Positions 8,571 through 16,003 of a DNA stretch of 64,000 nt are shown here, in pieces (position 1 is the stretch's first letter; each line of letters begins with the position of its first letter). The notes beneath the pieces were generated by a model. The model was not told the origin of the DNA and made no database searches. It saw nothing but the letters and a program-made list of their open reading frames with translations. The position numbers and the translations under genes were made by a program. The DNA is from Clostridium_F caseinilyticum (GTDB lineage: Bacteria > Bacillota > Clostridia > Clostridiales > Clostridiaceae), in NCBI RefSeq assembly GCF_046127645.1, contig NZ_CP175919.1; one strand, written 5' to 3'.

Positions 8571-8732
8571 TTAACAGTAATACTTTTTTTCAAAATATTT
8601 TTTAGGAACTCTACCAGCTATAGTGATATACCCTTTTTCTTTTAGTTCTTTATTAAGGCTAGCTACTATCTTATAAGCTTTAGATTTACTTACCTTTAAT
8701 TTTTCTGCTATTTCATTAACTGTATAAAACAT
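8571..8732 (-). CDS. Small HTH protein, excisionase/repressor-like
   Basis: A 53-residue protein. Residues 1-28 (MFYTVNEIAEKLKVSKSKAY) form a clear helix-turn-helix of the MerR/excisionase type. The C-terminus is basic (RVPKKYFEKK). A ribosome site (AAGGAGTG) precedes the ATG. A repressor operator-like palindrome lies 24-39 bases upstream (8756-8771), so its expression is probably under the prophage switch. It could be an excisionase or a transcription regulator. Confidence 0.65.
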   Translation of the reverse strand: MFYTVNEIAEKLKVSKSKAYKIVASLNKELKEKGYITIAGRVPKKYFEKKYYC

Positions 8733-8747
8733 TTTTATCACTCCTTA

Positions 8748-8975
8748 TTAATTTAGTGTCCTATTAGACACTTTTGCACTAAAAAAAATTTCCATAGCAG
8801 TTTCAATATTTAAGTTTAATAGAGTAATAAGCTTACTTATTTCTTGTCTCGTAAATTCACTATCTCCCCTTAACTTTCTATAGAAAGCAGATTTACTTAT
8901 TTTCAAATCTTCTGCTATCTCAGGTATTTTTTTATTGTTTAAAATAATCTGTGATTTTAGTAATGCAACGTTCAT
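8748..8975 (-). CDS. Cro-like phage repressor
   Basis: A 75-residue XRE-type protein with the helix-turn-helix IPEIAEDLKISKSAFYRKL near residues 17-36. It is transcribed divergently from the CI-like gene across a 161-base intergenic region holding shared GTGTCT/AGACAC sites, the classical arrangement of a lysis/lysogeny switch. Its promoter reads TTGACT, a 17-base spacer and TATACT (minus strand, 9014-9042). A ribosome site (AAGGAGTTGAG) precedes the ATG. Confidence 0.8.
   Translation of the reverse strand: MNVALLKSQIILNNKKIPEIAEDLKISKSAFYRKLRGDSEFTRQEISKLITLLNLNIETAMEIFFSAKVSNRTLN
8756..8771. promoter_or_regulatory. Operator-like palindrome GTGTC-N6-GACAC
   Basis: GTGTCCTATTAGACAC overlaps the 3' end of the Cro-like gene and sits just upstream of the 53-residue HTH gene. 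The half-sites match those of the intergenic operators at 8994-9060, so the same repressor probably binds here. Confidence 0.6.
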
Positions 8976-8993
8976 TTTTTTCTCAACTCCTTC

Positions 8994-9009
8994 GTGTCTG
9001 GTAAGACAC
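8994..9009. promoter_or_regulatory. Operator palindrome GTGTCT-N4-AGACAC
   Basis: A perfect dyad, GTGTCTGGTAAGACAC, lying between the -10 of the Cro-like promoter and its start codon. Binding there would block that promoter. The half-site recurs at 8756, 9051 and 9091. Confidence 0.7.
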
Positions 9010-9013
9010 TTTT

Positions 9014-9042
9014 AGTATAAATCCCTATTTTGCTAAAGTCAA
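9014..9042 (-). promoter_or_regulatory. Promoter of Cro-like gene and early operon
   Basis: On the minus strand TTGACT (9037-9042), a 17-base spacer and TATACT (9014-9019) form a near-consensus sigma-A promoter. It is flanked by AGACAC repressor half-sites on both sides. Confidence 0.7.
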
Positions 9043-9081
9043 GTATTAAAAGACACTTTTTTTCGAAATATTTTTTAATAG

Positions 9082-9110
9082 TTGCATAAAAGACACAATT
9101 GAATTATAAT
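9082..9110 (+). promoter_or_regulatory. Promoter of CI-like repressor gene
   Basis: TTGCAT (9082-9087), a 17-base spacer and TATAAT (9105-9110). The spacer contains AGACAC (9091-9096), one of the repeated half-sites, which suggests autoregulation. A second site lies at 9051-9056. Confidence 0.7.
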
Positions 9111-9136
9111 ATACTTATAGTAAGGAGGTTCTAGAT

Positions 9137-9625
9137 ATGGAAATAAAAGATATTATTCGAAAAAGACGTGAAGAATTAAATCTAACTTATGAACAATTAG
9201 GTAATATGGTTGGTGTTGGAAAAAGCACCGTTAGAAAATGGGAAACTGGAATGATAGAAAATATGAGAAGAGATAATATAGTTTCTTTAGCTAAGGCTTT
9301 AAATATATCTCCTGCAGTAATAATGGGGTGGGAGGATATACAACAAGAAAAAGAAAATGAAATTAATAATAACTTATCACAAAAAGAAAAAGCATTATTA
9401 AAAAGTTTCAGTAAATTAAATGACTTAGGTAAAGATAAGGTGATTGTTTATACTAAAGATTTACTTGATAATAATAAATACTCTTTAGCAAATGATGAGA
9501 TTTCCGCTACTTTAACAGAAGAATCTATTCCATACTTAGTTGCATGTCATGATGATAACTTATCAGATGAAGAAAAAGCCATCATGGATCAAAGAATTAA
9601 TAAGTTTTTAAACAAACAAAAATAA
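9137..9625 (+). CDS. CI-like phage repressor, XRE family
   Basis: A 162-residue protein with an N-terminal XRE helix-turn-helix (residues 5-60; LTYEQLGNMVGVGKSTVRKW) and a C-terminal part with no recognisable LexA-type peptidase domain. Divergent from the Cro-like gene and followed after 24 bases by an ImmA-like protease gene, an arrangement seen in ICEBs1 and many Firmicute prophages, where the protease cleaves the repressor on induction. Ribosome site AAGGAGG precedes the ATG. Confidence 0.85.
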   Translation: MEIKDIIRKRREELNLTYEQLGNMVGVGKSTVRKWETGMIENMRRDNIVSLAKALNISPAVIMGWEDIQQEKENEINNNLSQKEKALLKSFSKLNDLGKDKVIVYTKDLLDNNKYSLANDEISATLTEESIPYLVACHDDNLSDEEKAIMDQRINKFLNKQK

Positions 9626-9649
9626 TTTATTGATTGGATTGATTTGCTT

Positions 9650-10114
9650 ATGACTAAATATGAAAAATTAATAAGTGAAGCATACAAACAAGGAATCAAA
9701 GTAGTAGAAATAAATTTAAGTACTGACAAACCATGCGGAAAATGCATAAATAATACAATAATAATAAATAGCAGAATTAGCATAAAAGATAAATATTGTA
9801 TTTTAGCCGAAGAACTAGGTCATTATAGATTAACAGTTGGCAATATTACTAATCAATCAAAAATTGAAAACCGTAAACAAGAATGTATAGCTCGAAGATG
9901 GGGCAATAGAAAACTAGTACGTGTATTAGATATTATACAAGCTTATGAATCTGGTACTAGGAATCGTTATGAAATGGCTGAATTTATAGGTGTAACAGAA
10001 AGTTTTTTAGATGAGTGTATAAATTATTATAAAGCTAAATATGGCACACATTTTACAATAGACAATTATACTATTTATTTCGAGCCTACTTTAGGAATTG
10101 TAAAAATGTTTTAA
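9650..10114 (+). CDS. ImmA/IrrE-family metallopeptidase
   Basis: A 154-residue protein with LAEELGHYRL near residue 58, the zinc site of the ImmA/IrrE family. The first histidine of HExxH is replaced by Glu (EELGH), a variant I believe is common in this phage branch. ImmA-type peptidases cleave the neighbouring repressor to start induction. The ATG at 9650 is preferred over TTG at 9644; both have only a weak ribosome site, which fits low expression coupled to the repressor gene. The C-terminal half contains a helical region (ESGTRNRYEMAEFIGV) seen in related proteins. Confidence 0.78.
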   Translation: MTKYEKLISEAYKQGIKVVEINLSTDKPCGKCINNTIIINSRISIKDKYCILAEELGHYRLTVGNITNQSKIENRKQECIARRWGNRKLVRVLDIIQAYESGTRNRYEMAEFIGVTESFLDECINYYKAKYGTHFTIDNYTIYFEPTLGIVKMF

Positions 10115-10169
10115 TTTATAAAAATGAAATAAATAAATTCAATATTTATATATGATTTATAAAATCTGC

Positions 10170-10209
10170 TAGTTGTTTTAAAGTTTAGTTAGAACTTAAA
10201 CACAACTAG
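10170..10209 (+). repeat. Imperfect hairpin after the ImmA-like gene
   Basis: CTAGTTGTTTTAAAGTT pairs with AACTTAAACACAACTAG over 15 of 17 positions. It lies between the ImmA-like gene and the next small gene. There is no strong T-run after it, so termination would be weak at best. Confidence 0.4.
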
Positions 10210-10257
10210 TTAATTTATACATTCAAAAAGAACATATATTCGAAAGGGGAATTGTCA

Positions 10258-10545
10258 ATGTATAAACTTAAAGATATAACAAAAAAATCTGGTGATGTAA
10301 TTTCTGTCGTTAACATGCATGGTCTTTATAAAAAAATTAAAATTTATCAATTAAATAATTGTGAAATTTTTTATTGCATAACCCATAAAAACAAGCTACA
10401 TATTAGTGGTTCAGGTAATTATGGTGCCCCTCAACTAGATATTATGTTGTACGCTTTTAAACAATTAACAAATAAGAACATATCTGATTTTGAAATATCA
10501 TCATCAAATAGAACTTTATATATTATAGAAAAAAATTCATATTAA
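10258..10545 (+). CDS. Hypothetical prophage protein
   Basis: A 95-residue protein beginning MYKLKDITKKSGDVIS. The ATG is chosen over a TTG two codons upstream because AAAGGGG lies nine bases before it. It has a glycine-containing stretch (HISGSGNYGAPQLD) and no recognised domain. It lies between the immunity genes and the integrase in the lysogenic direction, so it may be a lysogeny-associated accessory gene. Function unknown. Confidence 0.6.
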   Translation: MYKLKDITKKSGDVISVVNMHGLYKKIKIYQLNNCEIFYCITHKNKLHISGSGNYGAPQLDIMLYAFKQLTNKNISDFEISSSNRTLYIIEKNSY

Positions 10546-10564
10546 TCTTCAAGGAGTTGATTGA

Positions 10565-11191
10565 ATGCCTACTTATAAAAACGAAGAAAGAGGAACATAT
10601 TATTGTTCTTTCTATTATGTAGATTGGACTGGCAAAAGAAAAAGAAAAAAGAAAGAAGGTTTTAAAAAACAAAAGGATGCTAAAGACTATGAAAGAGAAT
10701 TTTTAAATAAACAAAGCAATAATACAGATATTACCTTTAATAATTTAGTTGATATATATTTAGATGATGTTAAAAATAAAATAAGGCAAACCACTTTTAA
10801 AATTAAAGAAAATATAATAAAAACACATATATCGCCTTATTTTAAAGATATGGATATGAATATAAATAACATAACACCTAATCATATTAGAAAATGGCAA
10901 AATAATATTTTAGGAGAAGAGTATTCTAGTACATATTCTCGTGCTATAAGTACCCAACTTAGTGCAGTTTTTAACTTTGCTGTAAAATACTATGGGTTAA
11001 AAAATAATCCTGTGGTTACTGCTGGATCTATAGGGAAAAATAAATCTAATAATATTAATTTTTGGACTATAAAACAGTTTAAGGAATTTATTAAATACAT
11101 TAAAAACCCTACATATAAATTAGCTTATACAATGTTATTTTGGACAGGTATGAGGGTAGGTGAGTTGTTAGCCTATAAGTGTCAAGTTTAA
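10565..11191 (+). pseudogene. int: Phage tyrosine integrase, N-terminal part, IS-interrupted
   Basis: The first 203 residues of a tyrosine recombinase. It begins with an AP2-like arm-binding domain (GTYYCSFYYVDWTGKRKRK), then a SAM-like core-binding domain, then the first catalytic arginine (GMRVGELLA). At codon 203 the frame enters an IS21-family element and stops five codons later. The rest of the gene resumes at 13376. Removing the element plus one copy of the 8-bp duplication restores GELLALTF in frame. The enzyme would otherwise catalyse phage integration and excision. A ribosome site (AAGGAG) is intact. Confidence 0.93.
11166..11173 (+). repeat. Target-site duplication, left copy (TGTTAGCC)
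   Basis: TGTTAGCC immediately left of the IS element, repeated at 13368-13375 immediately right of it. Eight bases is a usual duplication length for the IS21 family. Confidence 0.85.
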
Positions 11192-11226
11192 AATGTAACT
11201 TTTTGATCATTTAAGAATGTAGTTTT

Positions 11227-11979
11227 TTACTCATCTTCTTCTTTAAAATGATCTTTTAATCGATATGATTTTCCACTAATAGAGATGACATGAGCGTGAT
11301 GTAAAACTCTGTCCAAAATAGCGCTTGCAATGACTGGATCATAAAATATGTCATCCCATGCATTAAAATTTATATTAGTTGTTAAAATTGTACTTTTCTT
11401 CTCATATCGCATATCAATAAGTTGAAAAAATAATTTAGAATCTTCCTTGTCTATCGGTAGATATCCTAATTCGTCTATTATTAAAAGTCTATATTTAGTA
11501 AAATGTTTAAGTCTGGCATCTAATCGGTTTTCTAAATTTGCACGCTTTAGTTGCTGTATTAAGTCATGGCATTTAATAAAATAAGTACTATACCTACGTT
11601 TTGCTGCCGCAATTCCTATAGATGTTGCAAGATGTGTTTTCCCAACTCCACTAGGTCCTAGAAAAACAATATTTTCTTGACTCTCTAAAAAACGTAGTGT
11701 TAAAAAGTCTAGTATTTGATCTTTATTAATACCTGGTTGAAAATCAAAATCAAAATCTTTAATTTCTTTTTTGTGAGGAAAAGCTCCTACCTTTACCATA
11801 GATTTAATCATATTTGCTTCTTTAAAATCTATTTCATAAGTTGTAAGCTTAATTAAAGTATCAACAAATGATAAATTATTTTTAGTTGAAAAATCTATGA
11901 CTTCGTCTAAATGATTAATCATCTGTTTCATTTTTAAGTATTCTAAATTTTTTATAAGCTGGTTATAAGAACTATTCAT
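11227..11979 (-). CDS. istB: IS21-family helper ATPase IstB
   Basis: A 250-residue AAA+ ATPase related to DnaA/DnaC. Walker A is FLGPSGVGKTHLA and Walker B is LLIIDELGYLP. IstB directs the IstA transposase to target DNA. The ATG at 11979 is preferred over an upstream TTG because GGAGAAG lies before it. The start overlaps the istA 3' end by 8 bases, the usual coupled arrangement. It appears full length and intact. Confidence 0.93.
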   Translation of the reverse strand: MNSSYNQLIKNLEYLKMKQMINHLDEVIDFSTKNNLSFVDTLIKLTTYEIDFKEANMIKSMVKVGAFPHKKEIKDFDFDFQPGINKDQILDFLTLRFLESQENIVFLGPSGVGKTHLATSIGIAAAKRRYSTYFIKCHDLIQQLKRANLENRLDARLKHFTKYRLLIIDELGYLPIDKEDSKLFFQLIDMRYEKKSTILTTNINFNAWDDIFYDPVIASAILDRVLHHAHVISISGKSYRLKDHFKEEDE

Positions 11980-13267
11980 TTTTATATACTTCTCCAATCA
12001 AATTCAAATTTTCTTTAGCTTTTTCCATCATTTCATATGAAGTTTTATTAAATGTTAAAGCACTAATCTTAGAATAATGTTCAGCATGATAATTTAATTT
12101 TTGATTTTGTATTCTATGAATAGTAATTAAATTTGTGTTATAATACATGTATAATTGACCATCATATACTTGAAGTTTTAATCTCTTACCTATATATTCT
12201 GGTGGTACGGAATATTGGTTTGATTTATATGAAATCATGCTTTGATTATTTACTTTAACGGATGTGGTGGATATTTGGTAATGATTTCTTATCTGATCTT
12301 TAGGCAGTTCTGATAAGAAATCTTTTTCTTTTTCTAAATGTAATATTGGTATTTTCCCTGTAGATGTATGACATTTACTATTAATTCTATTGTTTAAATT
12401 TGAAACAAGGTTATGAAGTTGTTCATAGTTTAACGTGCCATTGTATGCTCTTATTTCATCTAATAATTTCATAGGAGCTTCTACTTTAGCTTTGGTGTTT
12501 GGTCTGCCTGCTACGCAGGGATGGACTTTAAATCCATAATCTTTTGCAAATTGTTGAAATTTATTGTTTACTTTACCTTTAAAATAATTAGTTCTAGGGT
12601 CATCCATAACAGTTTTCATATTATCTGTTAATATTTCTTTTGGAACTCCTCCAAATAGTTGAAACGATTCATCTAAAAAAGAAAATAATATATCTTGAGT
12701 TTTATCAAGAGATAATTTGTATACTCTAAATCTTGAATATGAAAGTATTAACACAAATATGTTTATAGTGATCATTTCTCCTGTACTCAGAACAAAATCT
12801 ATACTTTCTTTCCAGTCTAATTGTGCTTGTTTACCTTTATCGGTTTCAAACCGCATAGGCGTAGCCTTCGATAAATTCCCCTTTTTTCTACTACTAAAAT
12901 ATTGATTAAATTCTGGATTATTAGATATATATCTTCTAAAGGAAGATTGGGCACAGTCTAACCCATAATTATCTTTAAGATATTGCCATAGAATGCGTTT
13001 GTAATAAAATATTTGAATAGAATCTTTACTAAGAAGTTTCATAATAATTGGTTTAAACGAATCTATTTTAGATTTCCGATTTCTAGTACTTGATTTAATA
13101 TATCCATTCAAATATTTATTTACTGTACGAGGATCAACTCCAAGTTCTCTAGCTATTTGACTTTTGTTTACTTTCAAATTATTTTCCTCCATAACTAGTT
13201 TTAATTTATGAAGATCTTCTAATTTATTTATTCCTATTTTGGAATGAATATCTACTTGTATAATCAT
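11972..13267 (-). CDS. istA: IS21-family transposase IstA
   Basis: A 431-residue DDE transposase. The N-terminal helix-turn-helix reads KSQIARELGVDPRTVNKYL. The catalytic core shows the first Asp in AQLDWKE, the second in LTDNMKTV and the Glu in KAKVEAPMK. The C-terminus is the usual basic segment. The start is placed at the ATG at 13267, preceded by GGAGG; an upstream TTG is less likely. Intact, so the element may still be mobile. Confidence 0.93.
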   Translation of the reverse strand: MIIQVDIHSKIGINKLEDLHKLKLVMEENNLKVNKSQIARELGVDPRTVNKYLNGYIKSSTRNRKSKIDSFKPIIMKLLSKDSIQIFYYKRILWQYLKDNYGLDCAQSSFRRYISNNPEFNQYFSSRKKGNLSKATPMRFETDKGKQAQLDWKESIDFVLSTGEMITINIFVLILSYSRFRVYKLSLDKTQDILFSFLDESFQLFGGVPKEILTDNMKTVMDDPRTNYFKGKVNNKFQQFAKDYGFKVHPCVAGRPNTKAKVEAPMKLLDEIRAYNGTLNYEQLHNLVSNLNNRINSKCHTSTGKIPILHLEKEKDFLSELPKDQIRNHYQISTTSVKVNNQSMISYKSNQYSVPPEYIGKRLKLQVYDGQLYMYYNTNLITIHRIQNQKLNYHAEHYSKISALTFNKTSYEMMEKAKENLNLIGEVYKNE

Positions 13268-13367
13268 AATTACCTCCAATTTCAATATTGGTAATTATAC
13301 TATACGTGAATCTAATTAGTACATTCTTAAATGATCATTTTCTTACATTTCTATAGTAGCATTTATA

Positions 13368-13375
13368 TGTTAGCC
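13368..13375 (+). repeat. Target-site duplication, right copy (TGTTAGCC)
   Basis: Exact repeat of 11166-11173 at the right boundary of the IS element. Confidence 0.85.
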
Positions 13376-13822
13376 CTTACATTTAAGGATATAGACTTAG
13401 AGAATGGAATAATAAATATTGATAAAACTTATGTAAGGATAAAAAATAAGGATGTTATAAATCCTCCCAAAACGCCTAAGAGCAAAAGGAAAGTAACTAT
13501 ACCAGCTTTCTTGTGCAAAGAAATAAAAGAATATAAGGATAAATTTTATGAATCATCCTATAAACAAAGAGTTTTTCATTTGCAGCAAGTTTATTTAAGT
13601 CATAAGTTAAAAACAGTTTGTACAAAGAATAATCTAAAAAAAATACGTGTACATGATTTAAGGCATTCTCACGCTAGTTTATTAATAGAGTTAGGGTTTA
13701 CACCTTTATTAATAAGCGAAAGACTTAGACATGAGAGCATAGAAACTACACTAAATGTTTATAGCCACTTATACCCTAATAAAGATAATGAAGTGGCTAT
13801 AAAATTAAATGAACTATTTTAG
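13368..13822 (+). pseudogene. int: Phage tyrosine integrase, C-terminal part
   Basis: Continuation of the integrase begun at 10565, resuming with LALTFKDIDLENG. It has the catalytic residues HDLRHSHAS (His and Arg), RLRHES (His) and the nucleophile Tyr in NVYSHLY. It has no start of its own except within the IS end, so an active protein is unlikely. No other frameshift or stop is seen, which suggests the insertion is recent. Confidence 0.92.
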
Positions 13823-14032
13823 TACGTTTGTAGTACGCTTTAAAAAATATCTTCATAATCAATGGCTGTATTACAAAGTTTATATAGATTTTATATTATT
13901 ATACCTCCCATATAATAATAATTTTTACATCCTTATTTTAACCACTATTAATAAATATATTAGAAGTATAACAAAATAAAATTTAAATAAGGTTTATTTT
14001 AGGTTATATTATTAAATTATACTAATTTTTCA
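13823..14032. other. Prophage/host boundary region, no gene
   Basis: 210 bases between the integrase stop and the lgt stop codon. A short direct repeat AGTACG occurs twice right after the integrase (agtacgtttgtagtacg). An attachment core should lie here, but it cannot be identified without the other end of the prophage. Confidence 0.4.
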
Positions 14033-14794
14033 CTATCTTGCTTCTCTTTTCATAATATTGTATATAAAAAATATAGACAAAATTATACCTACTATACTCA
14101 TCAATTGTGCTACTCTTATAGATCCTAAATATAAACTATCCGTTCTTAACCCCTCTATAAAAAATCTTCCTAAAGAATATAATCCTATGTAAGCCATAAA
14201 AACTATACCTATCTTTTTAGTCTTTTTCAAAAGATAGATAAGAAAAATACATACTATAAAGTTCCAAATTGACTCATACAAAAATGTTGGATGATAATAA
14301 GTCCCCTCAATAAACATTCCTTTTTGTATAAACTGGGGAAATTTACTTATAAATTCTTTTGTAACAGGCCCTCCATGAGCTTCTGAATTTAAAAAATTTC
14401 CCCACCTTCCAATGGCTTGACCTAGTATTATAGAAGGGGCAGCCACATCTACATATTCAAAAAAACTTTCTTTTCTGTATTTTAGGTATATATATACTGC
14501 CAATACTCCAAAAATTATTCCTCCATGAATTGCTAAACCACCTTGTCTTATGTTAAAGATATTAATTAAGTTATCCCTATAATCCTCAAATTCAAAAATA
14601 ACATAATATAATCTAGCGCCTATAATAGCTGATGGAAAAGCTACTAAAAACATATTTATAAATTCATCATAACTTACCTCTCTTATTTTACAACTATAAA
14701 TAGCCAATAGTAGAGCTAAAGCTGCTCCCATAGATATTATTACACCATACCATTTAATTGCTAAATTTCCTACATGAAATGCTGTTGGATTCAT
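14033..14794 (-). CDS. lgt: Prolipoprotein diacylglyceryl transferase
   Basis: A 253-residue membrane protein with about seven hydrophobic segments. The lgt signature GRWGNFLNSEAHGG is present near residue 130, and FIEGLRTDSLY near the C-terminus is also typical. Lgt transfers diacylglycerol from phosphatidylglycerol to the lipobox cysteine of prolipoproteins in the cytoplasmic membrane. The window contains at least two lipoprotein precursors it would process (26.2 and 58.5 kb). Ribosome site AAGGTGA precedes the ATG. It is the first host gene right of the prophage. Confidence 0.95.
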   Translation of the reverse strand: MNPTAFHVGNLAIKWYGVIISMGAALALLLAIYSCKIREVSYDEFINMFLVAFPSAIIGARLYYVIFEFEDYRDNLINIFNIRQGGLAIHGGIIFGVLAVYIYLKYRKESFFEYVDVAAPSIILGQAIGRWGNFLNSEAHGGPVTKEFISKFPQFIQKGMFIEGTYYHPTFLYESIWNFIVCIFLIYLLKKTKKIGIVFMAYIGLYSLGRFFIEGLRTDSLYLGSIRVAQLMSIVGIILSIFFIYNIMKREAR

Positions 14795-14858
14795 TTATAT
14801 CACCTTTATTCTATATATTTTATATGGTAATTATACTATAAATACCATATGAATAAAA

Positions 14859-14917
14859 ATTTTATGATTAAAATTTAATAAATATTAATTTTAATCATAA
14901 AATTAATATTTATTAAA
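14859..14917. repeat. Two overlapping AT-rich perfect hairpins
   Basis: Arms 14859-14875 and 14887-14903 are perfectly complementary over 17 bases. Arms 14874-14893 and 14898-14917 are perfectly complementary over 20 bases with a 4-base loop. The two structures share bases and are mutually exclusive. They lie downstream of the phosphoesterase gene and upstream of lgt on the minus strand. A T-rich tail follows, so it may act as a terminator. Confidence 0.65.
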
Positions 14918-15001
14918 CTCTAACCTTATTATCCTTTTAAAAATTTTTATAAAATACTACAAATATTTAATTATTTCCACGGAAATATTGTAATATTTTA
15001 C

Positions 15002-15496
15002 TTACTTATTATAAAAACAAATTTTAGCTTCTATTTTATCTTTTTTTAGACTTAAAACCACATAAGAAAACCATCTTTCTCTTATTTTTTTACTTGGTGA
15101 TCCTGGATTTATAATAAGAGTTTTATTTTTAGTTTTTATCATAGGTTGATGACTATGTCCAAATAATATAATATCTACATTGTCATCTTTAAAAATATTA
15201 TAAACTCTATCTAATGTATTTTTTTCTGTTCCATGTCCATGAAACAAGCCTACTTTATATCCATTTAAAGTAACTATTTCTTTTTCCTTTAACTCTTGTC
15301 TTAATCTACCCCTATCATTATTTCCCCAAACTCCTATAACTTTTTTCTTTTTCTTTATTTTTTCTAAAACCCTTATTGAAGTAAAGTCTCCTAAGTGAAT
15401 TATTAAATCTACATCTTTAAAACATTTATCTATAAGTTTATCTATTTTACTAGTATGCTTATCCATATGAGTATCTGATATAACACCTATTTTGAT
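15002..15496 (-). CDS. YfcE-type metallophosphoesterase with non-standard start
   Basis: A calcineurin-like phosphoesterase. The first metal motif (IGVISDTH) lies upstream of the first ATG in frame, so the true start must be earlier. At the place where the paralogue at 55668 has ATG AAA ATA GGT GTT, this gene has ATC AAA ATA GGT GTT, preceded at normal distance by AGGAAGGTGA. Later motifs are intact: HLGDF, WGNNDRG, FHGHG, FGHSHQP. No ATG, GTG or TTG is in frame near the ribosome site, so initiation at ATC or ATT is needed, or the gene has lost its start. The 164 residues assume ATC. It is 12 bases after the zinc-ribbon gene. Confidence 0.75.
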   Translation of the reverse strand: MKIGVISDTHMDKHTSKIDKLIDKCFKDVDLIIHLGDFTSIRVLEKIKKKKKVIGVWGNNDRGRLRQELKEKEIVTLNGYKVGLFHGHGTEKNTLDRVYNIFKDDNVDIILFGHSHQPMIKTKNKTLIINPGSPSKKIRERWFSYVVLSLKKDKIEAKICFYNK

Positions 15497-15508
15497 AATA
15501 TCACCTTC

Positions 15509-15874
15509 CTACTGCTCTTTACCACAATGGTTACAAAAATCAGAATACAAATAAATTTCTTTTCCGCAATGCTTACATAATTTCTTATCACTATATTTTA
15601 ATTTTTTTTCTTCTAATTCTTTTACTTCCTTTTTTATTTTTTCTATTGATTTACAATATTTTTTATAATCTTCCTCTACATTATTGCCTTTGTTATATTT
15701 TTTATATACTCTTTTTCCTATTTTTTTATAATAATAATCTATCTCTTCCTGTAAAGACTTTATTTTAAATGTTATTTTCGAAGCCTCATATACATTCTCT
15801 GATTTTTCTTTTAAGTTATATCCTTCCTTTTGAATATTGTCTTTTATTTTAGAAAATTTATTTTTAAAAGTCAT
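15509..15874 (-). CDS. Zinc-ribbon protein with helical N-terminus
   Basis: A 121-residue protein. Residues 1-95 are highly charged and helical, likely coiled coil. The C-terminus is a zinc ribbon formed by CKHCGK and CNHCGK. The ATG chosen (MTFKNKF) follows a GGGGGG stretch, 13 codons inside the longest frame. It lies directly upstream of the phosphoesterase gene and is probably cotranscribed. Function unknown. Confidence 0.7.
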   Translation of the reverse strand: MTFKNKFSKIKDNIQKEGYNLKEKSENVYEASKITFKIKSLQEEIDYYYKKIGKRVYKKYNKGNNVEEDYKKYCKSIEKIKKEVKELEEKKLKYSDKKLCKHCGKEIYLYSDFCNHCGKEQ

Positions 15875-16003
15875 TATATCCCCCCTTTGTAATTCTATAA
15901 TATGAGTTATCAAACTTTAATGTACAAATAATTAATCATAAAAATGATGTTAGTCATATAATATATTAATAATATTATAGAAAGATAAGAAAGAGAGGTA
16001 ATG

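Larger units (their letters stand above)
11174..13367 (-). mobile_element. IS21-family insertion sequence, 2194 bp, complete
   Basis: Both ends are visible. The first and last 50 bases form an imperfect inverted repeat, including an exact 18-base block (TGATCATTTAAGAATGTA) on each side. It encodes istA and istB in the IS21 order on the minus strand, both intact. An 8-bp target duplication flanks it. It lies inside the prophage integrase gene, so it entered after the phage did. Its excision would restore the integrase frame. Confidence 0.93.
1..13850. mobile_element. Prophage, early region (continues left of window)
   Basis: Contiguous phage-type genes: primase-helicase, ERCC4 nuclease, SSB, HD protein, MBL hydrolase, RecT, SbcC-like ATPase, several small DNA-binding proteins, a divergent repressor pair, an ImmA-like protease and a tyrosine integrase. 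The integrase lies at the right-hand end next to lgt, which is where an attachment site is expected. No structural or lysis genes are in the window, so they should lie to the left. The exact right boundary is inferred from the end of the integrase; I could not define attL/attR because only one end is visible. Confidence 0.9.

Noticed and set aside
13331..13822. Independent 163-residue integrase gene
   Set aside because: Its first codons belong to the IS terminus; it is the displaced 3' part of the integrase.
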